Positions 26,138 through 34,496 of a stretch of 34,496 nucleotides of DNA are shown here, in pieces. The stretch lies in NCBI GenBank assembly GCA_029259675.1, contig JAJDES010000503.1, forward strand, positions 1-34,496. The letters run 5' to 3'. Source of the DNA: Planctomycetota bacterium (GTDB lineage Bacteria > Planctomycetota > UBA1135 > GCA-002686595). A program made the position numbers and the translations under genes. The notes under the pieces are model-generated. The model had not been told where the DNA came from. It saw nothing but the letters and a program-made list of their open reading frames with translations, and made no database searches. Numbering within the stretch: position 1 is the stretch's first letter; every line of letters starts with the position of its first letter.

Positions 26138-29048
26138 CACCAACCCGCAAGAACGAACTCACAACGTGACCCGCCACCGCAATTCGAATTTCGACTCGGC
26201 GTCCGACCACAGCGCACCCCATGCGCTGCGGGAGAGCGAATTTCACGTCAGTCAACTATTGGGCCTGTTCAGACGCCGCAAGTGGACGGTCATGGGCACG
26301 GCCCTCGTCGTATTCGTCGCAAGCGTGTTATGGATCGGGACGCGCACACCCGTGTATCGCGCCAGCTCAACGCTGCTAATTCATTCCGCGCACAGTGAAG
26401 GCTTGCTCGGCGACCTAGCCTCGTTGGGCAAAGCTCCCGCAGCAGCCAGCGAAATGGCTATTCTGGGCTCGCGCACGATCGCGGGCATCACCGCCAAGAC
26501 TCCTGAGGGAGCGAAAGTCGCACACCCCGGACTCGAGAATTACGCCCGACAATTGGGCCTGGCCACGACAGTCGAAGACGAACACCTTCGCCCCCTGCAC
26601 GGCCTTTGGAGACGTCTGGCCGGCCTCAAGTCGGGGACTGGCCGATTGTTTGCAAACATCGTTGAGGCCCCAGCGGGTCGCGATAGTGCCTTGCGCGTCG
26701 AATTTTTGAGCGCGGATCGCGTGCGCATCGGTACGGATACATTCGGATCGAGCTTTGGATTTCACTCCGCGGACACGCGCGAACTCCCCTTTCAGCAAGG
26801 TCAACCGATTTCGTTCGACGGTTACCTCATATATCTGCGCGTCGAAGGCGATCCTGTCGGCAAAGCCTTTTCCATTCACAAAGTCTCCGAGCGCATCGCC
26901 GTGCGGCGACTCGTTCAGAACACGCGTTTGGCCGAGACCGAACGCAACTCGGGCGTCATTCAATTGACAGTTAGTGATTCCGATCCGAAACGCGCGGCGG
27001 AAACCGCCAACGCCCTGTGTCTCAATTATTTTGACGTCAACGTCGATCGCGGCAGCCAACGCGCTTCAAAGACCGTTGCGTTCATTGAGAATCAGTTGGA
27101 TGCGCAAATGAAGGCGCTGGAGAACGCCCAAGACGAGGTCGTCAGAATCCAGGAGCTCAGTCCGGAAATCATTGACATTTCCACCTCCAGCCAAACTTTG
27201 ATTGCGCGCCTGTCCGACCTTGAGGTGCAGCGCATGCTGCTCTCGATGTCGTTGGCTTCGCTCAAAGAGGCCATCGGCTTGCTCGAGCAAGGTGACTTCC
27301 AGTCACTTTCGCGACTGGAGCCGGAAGTGGCCGATCCGATCACGCGCGGATACATCGAGCAAATCGGATTGTTGACCGCAGAGTCCGAACTTCAAAGTCG
27401 AACGGACGCCGGTGCGTACAAATTCCTGTTGCAAACCGAGCTGACCGAACTGGAATCCGACTCCGAGCTGATTCGCCTGCGCATTTCCGCGCTCGAGCAA
27501 GCTCTCATGAATCACGCCGCCGGCAAGCCGGGCGCACTTGCCTCAGGTGCCGGCCTCGACAGCGACAGCGGCCAGCTCGATCCGCTCGTTGCCGGTTACT
27601 TGGAATCGATAGCCGAACTGCAAGCTGAGGAAGCGGAGCTGCGCCAAGTCTATACGTCGGAATTTCCGCGCTTGGTGCAAATCAGCGAGAGCATTGCCAG
27701 CATGCGCGAGCGAGTGCGCAATCAACTGGAAGCGCGCAAAGACGGACTCACTGAACTGCACAACAATCGCAAGGAACTCATCACTCGCACGCGCGAGCTG
27801 CTGCAGTCCTACCCCGGTCGCGAGCAGGAGAATATTGAAAAAGCCCTGGCGAACTTCCGGACACGCACTCTCCAGCACTTGAATTCACGCTTGGCAGGCC
27901 TGCGCTCGCGCGATGAATCGCTGGGCGCATCCATTCGTGAACTGGAAGCAGAGCTTTCCGCATTGCCGGAGAAGGAACGCAATGTCGCCGGGCCCAAACG
28001 CCGCTTGGAAACCCACAGCGAAATTGTTCAGTTCCTATTGAAAAGTCAGCAAGAGGCCCAGATCGCCCGCGCATCCACGGTGGCGTCGGCAGACTTTATC
28101 GACCCGGCAGTTCCGCCCATCCTGCGCTATGCGCCGCGGGTAACATTCAACTTGGCACTGGGCCTAATGCTCGGCATTGCAGCCGGTTTGGGACTGGCGT
28201 GGCTGCGCGAATCTTACCGCGGCAGCCTGCACACCGAAGCCGAACTGGAAATGGTCACCAACCTGCCGGTGTTGGCCTCCATCCCCGATTTCCGCAACGG
28301 CCGTATGCGCAGTGCACACGTCGGCAGTACTTTCCTAGCATTGCGGGATGATCCCGATGGGCCCGTTGCGGAAGCTTATCGATCCCTGCGCGCCAATTTG
28401 CGTTTCGCGCTCGGCGGCAGCCAAAGCATTCGCACCATGGCCGTCACGTCCTCGGTTCCGAGCGAGGGCAAGTCGGTCACCAATTGCGATCTGGCGATTG
28501 CCTTTGCCAGTGGCGGCCAACGCGTGCTGCTGGTAGACGCCGACGTGCGTCGCCCCACGGTTCACAAGAACTTCCACGTGGAACGCGCACCCGGCCTATG
28601 CGAAGTCTTGATTGACAATCAGGAGTGGCGCGATTGTGTCCAAGCGGACGTCTTGCCCGGGCTCAGCATCCTCTCGGCCGGCCGTCACGGCGGAAAACCG
28701 GGCGATTTGCTTTCGAAGCCCACATTGGGCGCTCTGGTGGATGAATTCCAAAGTGAATACGACGTCGTTGTCTTTGACTTGCCGCCCGCGCTGGTCGTTG
28801 CCGATGTCGAAACCTTTGCTCACAAGCTCGATGCCATGTTGTTGCTCTATCGCTGCGACGGCATCCCCGGCGACGCGGTTTCCGCCTCCGTGACTCGCTT
28901 GCGCCAAACCGGATCCAACTTGGTTGGAACGGTGCTGAATGCCGTGCGCTCCGAGCACGGCAAGGGTGGCGCGTACTACAACTCGCACTACAGCTACGAG
29001 TACAGCGACGGCGAAGCGGACGATCGGCAGCACCGCAAGGGAGCCTAA
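26121..29048 (+). CDS. Wzc-like chain-length regulator with tyrosine autokinase
   Basis: About 975 residues. N-terminal Wzz segment with a span (WTVMGTALVVFVASVLWIGT), a long periplasmic coiled coil with Glu-, Gln- and Leu-rich heptads, and a second span (FNLALGLMLGIAAGLGLAWL). The C-terminal BY-kinase domain has Walker A SSVPSEGKS (Lys784), Walker A' VLLVDADVRRP (Asp806, Asp808) and Walker B VVFDLPP. The last 30 residues hold a Tyr cluster (952, 953, 957, 959, 961) like Wzc's autophosphorylation tail. It controls polymer length and export with the Wza-like protein. ATG at 26103 and GTG at 26166 are alternative starts. The kinase and Wzz parts are fused, as in proteobacteria. Confidence 0.9.
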   Translation: MHSTTNTNPQERTHNVTRHRNSNFDSASDHSAPHALRESEFHVSQLLGLFRRRKWTVMGTALVVFVASVLWIGTRTPVYRASSTLLIHSAHSEGLLGDLASLGKAPAAASEMAILGSRTIAGITAKTPEGAKVAHPGLENYARQLGLATTVEDEHLRPLHGLWRRLAGLKSGTGRLFANIVEAPAGRDSALRVEFLSADRVRIGTDTFGSSFGFHSADTRELPFQQGQPISFDGYLIYLRVEGDPVGKAFSIHKVSERIAVRRLVQNTRLAETERNSGVIQLTVSDSDPKRAAETANALCLNYFDVNVDRGSQRASKTVAFIENQLDAQMKALENAQDEVVRIQELSPEIIDISTSSQTLIARLSDLEVQRMLLSMSLASLKEAIGLLEQGDFQSLSRLEPEVADPITRGYIEQIGLLTAESELQSRTDAGAYKFLLQTELTELESDSELIRLRISALEQALMNHAAGKPGALASGAGLDSDSGQLDPLVAGYLESIAELQAEEAELRQVYTSEFPRLVQISESIASMRERVRNQLEARKDGLTELHNNRKELITRTRELLQSYPGREQENIEKALANFRTRTLQHLNSRLAGLRSRDESLGASIRELEAELSALPEKERNVAGPKRRLETHSEIVQFLLKSQQEAQIARASTVASADFIDPAVPPILRYAPRVTFNLALGLMLGIAAGLGLAWLRESYRGSLHTEAELEMVTNLPVLASIPDFRNGRMRSAHVGSTFLALRDDPDGPVAEAYRSLRANLRFALGGSQSIRTMAVTSSVPSEGKSVTNCDLAIAFASGGQRVLLVDADVRRPTVHKNFHVERAPGLCEVLIDNQEWRDCVQADVLPGLSILSAGRHGGKPGDLLSKPTLGALVDEFQSEYDVVVFDLPPALVVADVETFAHKLDAMLLLYRCDGIPGDAVSASVTRLRQTGSNLVGTVLNAVRSEHGKGGAYYNSHYSYEYSDGEADDRQHRKGA

Positions 29049-29054
29049 CCTCCC

Positions 29055-30251
29055 ATGGGCGGCCTCAATCCAGGTCAGCCGGCCCCCCCCGCAGCGCGCG
29101 AGGACAACGCCGGTTCGCACAACCAGCGGCAGTCGCAATCGGGCTTGTCGCAGGCACAACTAATGGCGACCGCGGATGCAGCCAAAGCTCCGAGCAAGTC
29201 GCTGCGCATTCTCTACGTCGGGCCGACGGAAAGCTCTTCGCGCGCGCGGCTGCTGATGCAGGCCATGGAAGACCTTGGACATCGAGTTCAATCCATTCCC
29301 ACCGAACGCATGGACGCCGGCGGCGAACGCATCCTCGAACGCGACCTACACGCGCGCATTATGCGGCGCATGGGCAGGCCGCTCGATCGCGCGGGTACCA
29401 ATCGTGCGTTGGAGCTGGCGCTCGAGAATGAGTGCTTCGATCTGCTTTGGGTCACGAAGGCTCTGGCTCTGCATCCCCGCAGTTTGCGGCTCGCTCGCCA
29501 ACTGCAGCCGGACATGCGCACAGCCTTTTATTCGGAGGACGACATGGTCGGTCGTCACAACCAATCCAGCTACTTCCGTGCAGGCTTGCCGCTTTACGAC
29601 ACGGTCTTCACAACCAAGAGTTACAACACCCAGCCCGGCGAGCTGCCCGCCCTTGGTGCAAAGCGGGTTGTGTTTGTAGACAAAAGCTTCGGACGCGATC
29701 GCCACCGGCCCGTCCCTCCCAGCGCAGAAGATCGCCGGAAGTTTGGATCGCGCGTCGGCTTCATTGGAACCTTTGAGGAAGAGCGCGCCGAACTCATGTT
29801 GCGGCTCGCCGAAAACGGCATGGATGTGCGTGTTTGGGGCGGACTTTGGCCCGATCCATGGATCGGTCGCCATCCCCGCCTGCGCGTCGAAGGGCGCGGA
29901 CTTTGGGCGGAAGATTACACTCGCGGCATTTGCAACACGGACATCAACCTCGGCTTCCTGCGCAAGCTCAACCGAGACCTACAAACGGACCGCAGTGTCG
30001 AAATTCCCGCCTGTGGCGCGTTTTTATTGGCGGAGCGAACGGACGAGCACCAACGCTTGTTCAGTGAAGGCATCGAAGCCGAGTACTACGCGAGCGCGGG
30101 CGAGCTGACGGATAAAGTCCGCTACTATCTGGAGCACAGCGAACAACGGCAGCGCATCGCCGCAGCCGGCCGCGAGCGCTGTCTTGCGAGCGGCTACAGT
30201 TTCCACGACCGCTTGCCCGAGATGTTGCGCATTGCAGAGGGAACTGCGTGA
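29055..30251 (+). CDS. CgeB-like glycosyltransferase
   Basis: 398 residues, predicted cytoplasmic, probably GT-B fold. The N-terminal part (RILYVGPTESSSRARLLMQAMEDLGHRV) and the middle (RVGFIGTFEEERAELMLRLAENGMDVRVWG) resemble CgeB/YkvP-type glycosyltransferases. The C-terminal part ends RSVEIPACGAFLLAERTDEHQRLF, the usual nucleotide-sugar site of that family. The first 45 residues are Gln/Ala/Pro-rich and may be linker, or the start may be ATG at 29163. AAGGGAG lies about 14 bases before ATG 29055. It follows the chain-length gene by six bases and overlaps the next gene by four (GTGA). It probably adds one sugar of the repeat unit. Confidence 0.85.
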   Translation: MGGLNPGQPAPPAAREDNAGSHNQRQSQSGLSQAQLMATADAAKAPSKSLRILYVGPTESSSRARLLMQAMEDLGHRVQSIPTERMDAGGERILERDLHARIMRRMGRPLDRAGTNRALELALENECFDLLWVTKALALHPRSLRLARQLQPDMRTAFYSEDDMVGRHNQSSYFRAGLPLYDTVFTTKSYNTQPGELPALGAKRVVFVDKSFGRDRHRPVPPSAEDRRKFGSRVGFIGTFEEERAELMLRLAENGMDVRVWGGLWPDPWIGRHPRLRVEGRGLWAEDYTRGICNTDINLGFLRKLNRDLQTDRSVEIPACGAFLLAERTDEHQRLFSEGIEAEYYASAGELTDKVRYYLEHSEQRQRIAAAGRERCLASGYSFHDRLPEMLRIAEGTA

Positions 30252-31546
30252 AAGTCTGCATTTCCGTCCTAGGTCGCTTCCACGCCTTTGATCTTGCGCG
30301 TGAACTGAACCGTCGTGGGCATCTGCAGAGCCTGACGACTTCTTTTCCCAAGTACGCGGCGAAAGAATTCGAAGTACCCGCGCGATCCATTCGCTCCCTG
30401 CCTGCGATTGAGGTGTTGCGGCGAACTTGGCTTCGATCACCGGCCTTCGTTAAGCGAGTTTTCGATGCTCGTCCCTTCATTCGGGACGTTTACGACCGCG
30501 CCGCAGCCAAGCACATCCGTTCTGACTGCGATATTTTTGTCGGTTGGTCCGGGGCCGCGTTGCACAGCATCAAGCGCGCCAAGCAACTTGGCGCAACGAC
30601 GGTACTCGAACGGGGAAGTTGCCACATCGCCGTCCAGGACCGAATTTTGAAGGAGGAATCCGAGCTCAGTGATTGCGCAATCCCGCGCCCATCACCCAGG
30701 GAAATCGAACAAGAACTGCTTGAGTACAAAGCGGCCGATTTCATCGCCGTTCCTAGCGCCTTTGCCCGAACCAGCTTCCTTGAGCAAGGCTTCGCCGCAG
30801 AACGCATCCTGTGCATTCCCTTTGGGGTCGCGCTAGATCAATTCAGCCCCCCGAAAAAGCCGCGGGATGCGAGCCTGCCCTTCCGCGTCTTGCACGTGGG
30901 CGCTGTCAGCCATCAAAAGGGCTGTCACTACTTGCTGCGCGCGTTTCGGGAATTAGCTCTTCCAAACTCCGAGCTGCACTTCGTCGGCCGCGTGGATGAA
31001 AGCATGCACGCACTACTGGCGCGCGAGCAAGCACCCAATATCTTTGCCCACGGAACCATGCCGCAGGCTCAATTGCCCAGTGCCTATCACAGGGCGTCGG
31101 TGTTTTGCCTGGCATCCGTGCAGGAGGGATTGAGCATGGTCCTGGCCCAAGCCATGGCATGTGGGTTGCCGGTCATCGCCAGCGCCAATACGGGCGCAGC
31201 CGAGTTCATTGACCATGCAATAGACGGCCTCATTTTCGAAGCGCGCAATGTCGAGCAATTGAAGCAGTGCCTGCTCAAAATGCACGGGCAACCGGCCGAA
31301 CGCGCGGCCATTGGTGAGCGCGCCAACACCAAAATTCGTTCGGGCTTTGGCTGGGCGGACTACGGCGATCGCATCGAAGCTACCTACAAATCGCTGTTGT
31401 CCGGAAACAGCATCGATCCCACAAACGCTCTGCCAAGCAGCGTTGTGCCTGAACCACACCCCGCCTTGCCTACGGACTGTGCGCGAGGCATGGCGAGGAG
31501 TGCACACGATCCAATCGCCGCACGCAGCGAAGGGAGTCAAACATGA
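30248..31546 (+). CDS. GT4 family glycosyltransferase
   Basis: 432 residues, cytoplasmic GT-B glycosyltransferase. The C-terminal domain begins FRVLHVGAVSHQKGCHYLLRAF and continues to EGLSMVLAQAMACGLPVIAS. The usual E-x7-E nucleotide-sugar motif is present as E-x7-Q, a variant also seen in related proteins. The last 60 residues are Pro/Ala-rich and unlikely to be catalytic. It starts with GTG at 30248, overlapping the preceding stop by four bases, and ends overlapping the flippase start (ATGA). Translational coupling across three genes is the simplest reading. The sugar and linkage cannot be inferred. Confidence 0.9.
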   Translation: MKVCISVLGRFHAFDLARELNRRGHLQSLTTSFPKYAAKEFEVPARSIRSLPAIEVLRRTWLRSPAFVKRVFDARPFIRDVYDRAAAKHIRSDCDIFVGWSGAALHSIKRAKQLGATTVLERGSCHIAVQDRILKEESELSDCAIPRPSPREIEQELLEYKAADFIAVPSAFARTSFLEQGFAAERILCIPFGVALDQFSPPKKPRDASLPFRVLHVGAVSHQKGCHYLLRAFRELALPNSELHFVGRVDESMHALLAREQAPNIFAHGTMPQAQLPSAYHRASVFCLASVQEGLSMVLAQAMACGLPVIASANTGAAEFIDHAIDGLIFEARNVEQLKQCLLKMHGQPAERAAIGERANTKIRSGFGWADYGDRIEATYKSLLSGNSIDPTNALPSSVVPEPHPALPTDCARGMARSAHDPIAARSEGSQT

Positions 31547-31551
31547 CTCCC
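31532..31551 (+). promoter_or_regulatory. Hairpin over the flippase ribosome-binding site and start codon
   Basis: GGGAGTCA (31532-31539) pairs perfectly with TGACTCCC (31544-31551) around an AACA loop. The stem contains the AGGGAG ribosome-binding purines and most of the ATG at 31543-31545. Ribosomes finishing the GT4 gene would melt it, so translation of the flippase should depend on the preceding gene. Confidence 0.6.
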
Positions 31552-33123
31552 CCCCTACTGGCCCCGGCGCCGGAAGGCCCCGCTGAGCAAGCCGCCAAGC
31601 CGAGCAACGCTGCGGACTCCCGCGCAAGCCGCTTTCGTCGCGGCGCCTTGGCCACGATTCTATCCCAAGCGATCACCGCCCTTGGGCAACTGGCAACGGT
31701 CCCGATTTTCTTGGCCTTTTGGGGCGATGAGCTATACGGCGAGTGGTTGGTGCTGACGGCTCTCGCGGCGCAAATGGCCATTTTTGACATGGGCTTGCAA
31801 ACCTATGTCGTCAACCGCCTGTGCCAGTGCTACGCCCGCAAGGATCTGGATCAGTACGCCCGTATTTTGCATAGCGCGCTGGCCGGATCGATGCTGATTT
31901 GCGCTTCAGCGCTGGCCCTTGTTGTCGTTGTGGCGCTGCTTGCGCCAATGAACAGTTGGTTCCAATTGGAACTTGTCCATTCGGGTATGGCCAAGTGCGT
32001 AGCCATCCTGCTCGCGTTGCAAATTCTGGTTGCGATCCCCAGCGGCATCCTGCGCGGCGTTTACCGGACTCTCAACCGCTATCCCACCGGCGTCATGCTG
32101 CACAACGTGCAGCGCATTGCGCACTTCGGGCTAACCATTGCAGCGGTTGTTCTAACCAAGAATCTGGCCTACGTGGCTGCCGCGCAATTGATACCCGTTG
32201 TCGGCGTGTTGCTGTTCGCACGGCGCGATATCGCTCGCAATCATCCCGAAGTCAGCATCGGTATCTCGCGGGCCGACAAAGCACTCGCCCTGTCCTTCCT
32301 CGGCCCCAGCTCGCTGTTCTTTTTGCTGCAACTTGCCCAGGCCGGTTCCATCCAAGGCAGCACGATCATTCTGGCTGCGATGACCGGATCGGCCAGCGTC
32401 ACGCTGTATGTCAGTTTGCGCACCCTTTGCAATGTTGTGCGCCAAGCCGCCGCCGCCTTCGCACACACTCTTTGGCCCGAGCTGACAAGTATCGAGGCGA
32501 CCGGCGATTATCAAAAGCTGCGGGCCTTGCACCTGCTAGCGGTGAAAGGTCTCACCGCGCTCAGCATGGGAGCCGCGCTCTTCATCTATTTTGGATCAAA
32601 GGATTTGCTCCAACTTTGGACGGGCGGCAGGCTCGCTGGCAATGACCAACTAACAGCAGCTCTGTTGGCTCTATTGGTATTGCAAACGCCCTGGTGGACC
32701 AGCTCGATGGTCCTAGTCGCTTCCAATCGCCATCGCCCCGTTGCAGTCGCAACCCTCGCCGCCACGATTCTCGGACTTGCGCTTGGTGCGATTCTGCTAC
32801 CCAGGCTAGGAATCATCGGATTGCCCATCGGCTTGGCCATTGCGGATCAATTGGTTTGTGGTTGGTTCATTCCCATGCGCGTCTGCGCGCTCCTCAAAGA
32901 GCGCCTATCGCACTTGACCCGGCAAGTTCTGCTGCGCGGAATCCCGACCGCTGCCCTGGGATTCGGATCCTGCATAGCTCTGTCGCACTTCTTGCCCGAA
33001 CTGCACGCTTGGCGACTTCCCGCGCTGGCCCTGACCGTTGCGCTCACAATTTCGGTAACCACCCTCGGCATCTGGCTGAGCGCAAGCGAACGGCGTCACA
33101 TTTTCGCAATGCTCAAGCGCTAG
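31543..33123 (+). CDS. Wzx-like polysaccharide flippase (MOP/MATE superfamily)
   Basis: 526 residues, integral membrane. About 12-14 hydrophobic segments start at GALATILSQAITALGQLATVPIFLAFWG, a typical Wzx N-terminal helix, with GDELYGEWLVLTALAAQMAIFDMG next. It is expected to flip the lipid-linked repeat unit across the inner membrane. The start codon overlaps the GT4 stop (ATGA). It is the last gene of the locus in this window, and no Wzy polymerase follows; the next gene is a secreted protein after a 233-base gap. Confidence 0.88.
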   Translation: MTPPLLAPAPEGPAEQAAKPSNAADSRASRFRRGALATILSQAITALGQLATVPIFLAFWGDELYGEWLVLTALAAQMAIFDMGLQTYVVNRLCQCYARKDLDQYARILHSALAGSMLICASALALVVVVALLAPMNSWFQLELVHSGMAKCVAILLALQILVAIPSGILRGVYRTLNRYPTGVMLHNVQRIAHFGLTIAAVVLTKNLAYVAAAQLIPVVGVLLFARRDIARNHPEVSIGISRADKALALSFLGPSSLFFLLQLAQAGSIQGSTIILAAMTGSASVTLYVSLRTLCNVVRQAAAAFAHTLWPELTSIEATGDYQKLRALHLLAVKGLTALSMGAALFIYFGSKDLLQLWTGGRLAGNDQLTAALLALLVLQTPWWTSSMVLVASNRHRPVAVATLAATILGLALGAILLPRLGIIGLPIGLAIADQLVCGWFIPMRVCALLKERLSHLTRQVLLRGIPTAALGFGSCIALSHFLPELHAWRLPALALTVALTISVTTLGIWLSASERRHIFAMLKR

Positions 33124-33356
33124 ATCGGCGCACATAAGCATTGGAAATCGCGCTCTTTGCGGAGCCCTCGCCAAACATCTGCTCGTTTGGACGTCATCGC
33201 CAGACCGAATTTGGCGACTTTCGGTAGCTTTTGAGGCGACAGGGTTCGGTTCGCGGGAATTGTTTCCTGGCCGGCAGTAACCGGAGAGTCCCAGGCGCAT
33301 ATTCTGGGAGCCGATCCCTCCTCCCAACCAAGGCGCCGAGTCACGAGGTCCTTTGC

Positions 33357-34496
33357 ATGTACAGCTTCGCTATTCCATTGCTGGCTGCAGCGTTACCCGC
33401 CATTCCGCTTGCCCCTCGAGCGGGCGAGCAAATTCGCGTCACGGATGCAGTCAGTGGCAAGGCCCTCAATCATGCGATTGTTTGGTTGACCGAAGAGTCC
33501 CCGACACCGCTAGGGGGTGAATTTTGGTACTCGCTGAAAATGGAGACTGACGATGAGGGTTGCGTTGTCTTACCCAATGCAAAGCGCAACGAAAATGAAG
33601 AGTGGTGCTTTGTTGATGCCGAAGGATATTCGCCTCTGATGATTCCCGCGGGCGACCTGAGCAACCAGGTTTCCCTTACCCGCGGTCAGAATGTCGAAAT
33701 TCGAATGATGGATGTCTTCGAACAGCCGGTGGCTGGAGCACAGCTCGGTTGGATGCTTGGCTGCGGGCATTTGCCCGATAGCCGCACCGCGGTCACCAAT
33801 GAGCAAGGGATCGCAATTTTGCGCGACATTAGCCCTGATCGTGATGCGGAATGGTGGCCGTCCGGACCGGGCGTTCTAGCTGACTACTTGACTCCCGAGT
33901 GGAACGACAATCGCACCCAAGTCCTTTTGCGCTGCGAGCCCGGCAGCGTGCAAGAGGGCACGGTTTTGGGGCACGACGGCAAACCCTTGGTCGGCGGATA
34001 CGTGGGACAACCGAATCGGCACCGCGGCCCGTGGTGCCGAACGGATGCAGACGGAAAGTTCCGGTTGTTCGGCGCTGAATCACGCAACTTGTGGATACGC
34101 GACCCAAGCGGCCATGATTTGAGCGTGGTCCCAGGATCCGTCCCCGGCATTTCAAGGTTGATCGATCTCAGCCGGCCCGAAGAAGAATCCCTGCAGCTCA
34201 CGATCAAACTAGTGGAGGGGGAGGGTGCGGAGAAACCGGGCTCCTTCGCGGGTGTCCCCATTCGACTCGTAAGGAAGTCGGACGGTTGGAATACACGCGC
34301 TCGCGCCGACGCTGCCGGAAGCGTTGCAATGGCAGCACCGGTAGGCGCCTACTTGGCCATCATCGGAGGCGGGCTTGGTTCATTCTCACAGGCCGAAGCC
34401 AACTTGGAAGTGTCCGCACAAGCAAACATGGAGCATCAAGTGAAGCTCAGCTTGCGTCCCGCCACACACGTGATCCTGCCGGCAAATCTGGAGGGC
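33357..34496 (+). CDS. Secreted protein with carboxypeptidase-regulatory-like repeats, C-terminus cut
   Basis: At least 380 residues, open to the window end. The N-terminus (FAIPLLAAALPAIPLAPRA) looks like a signal peptide. Repeated Ig-like segments of about 90 residues follow, each in the style IRVTDAVSGKALNHAIVWL and GTVLGHDGKPLVGGYVGQ, ending with an exposed turn such as TDADGKFRL, typical of carboxypeptidase regulatory-like domains. These act as binding or spacer domains; no catalytic motif is visible. ATG at 33357 is supported by GAGG eight bases upstream. Its relation to the polysaccharide locus is unknown. Confidence 0.8.
   Translation, partial: MYSFAIPLLAAALPAIPLAPRAGEQIRVTDAVSGKALNHAIVWLTEESPTPLGGEFWYSLKMETDDEGCVVLPNAKRNENEEWCFVDAEGYSPLMIPAGDLSNQVSLTRGQNVEIRMMDVFEQPVAGAQLGWMLGCGHLPDSRTAVTNEQGIAILRDISPDRDAEWWPSGPGVLADYLTPEWNDNRTQVLLRCEPGSVQEGTVLGHDGKPLVGGYVGQPNRHRGPWCRTDADGKFRLFGAESRNLWIRDPSGHDLSVVPGSVPGISRLIDLSRPEEESLQLTIKLVEGEGAEKPGSFAGVPIRLVRKSDGWNTRARADAAGSVAMAAPVGAYLAIIGGGLGSFSQAEANLEVSAQANMEHQVKLSLRPATHVILPANLEG

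Noticed and set aside
30248-31546. E-x7-Q of the GT4 enzyme as inactivating mutation
   Set aside because: This Gln variant is known among active GT4 relatives, so inactivity cannot be claimed.

Overview
The window reads as chromosomal DNA of a free-living, GC-rich Gram-negative bacterium, most likely a planctomycete (Planctomycetota) or a close relative. This rests on gene style, not on a marker gene: a Ser/Thr kinase with a single membrane span next to an FHA protein, very large secreted FG-GAP and CRTAC/ASPIC-UnbV proteins with TPRs, a cytochrome oxidase subunit III with an oligo-glycine linker, and mostly short mixed-strand operons. No rRNA, tRNA or CRISPR array was seen.

Layout. 1-3860: a membrane Ser/Thr kinase (minus, cut by the left edge) diverges from an FHA/coiled-coil protein. 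4180-8242: a GT-C membrane glycosyltransferase (plus) converges on a minus-strand group: an M48 protease, a membrane-anchored YbjQ protein, a second YbjQ gene interrupted by an in-frame amber codon, and a DUF445 membrane protein. 8243-8770: non-coding, with a 217-bp MITE-like element (26-bp terminal inverted repeats, imperfect 9-bp flanking duplication). 8771-9712: a MarR-GNAT fusion regulator with a palindromic candidate operator. 9789-13163: a secreted protein with two seven-bladed FG-GAP propellers separated by TPRs. 13428-14544: a small membrane protein and an isolated oxidase subunit III. 14707-15642: a rhomboid protease, convergent with a 1171-residue TPR/FG-GAP/ASPIC-UnbV lipoprotein (15649-19164). 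19758-22209: a small one-span protein, a degenerate metallo-beta-lactamase-fold protein, and an RluA-type pseudouridine synthase that ends at a strong bidirectional hairpin. 22293-23123: a TraT-like lipoprotein.

23355-33123 is a surface-polysaccharide locus on the plus strand: asparagine-synthase-type amidotransferase, Wza-like export lipoprotein, Wzc-like chain-length regulator/tyrosine kinase, CgeB-like glycosyltransferase, GT4 glycosyltransferase, and Wzx-like flippase. The last genes overlap by 4 bases and are probably translationally coupled; a hairpin covers the flippase start site. No polymerase (Wzy) or initiating sugar-phosphate transferase is visible, so the pathway is incomplete here. 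A secreted protein with carboxypeptidase-regulatory-like repeats runs off the right edge.

The most unusual points are the amber codon replacing an expected Tyr in a YbjQ gene, the MITE-like element, the repeated D-x-T-[I/L/M] sites in the kinase tail beside an FHA gene, the apparent duplication of a whole seven-bladed propeller, and the hairpin over the flippase start. No clearly new multi-gene system was proven.
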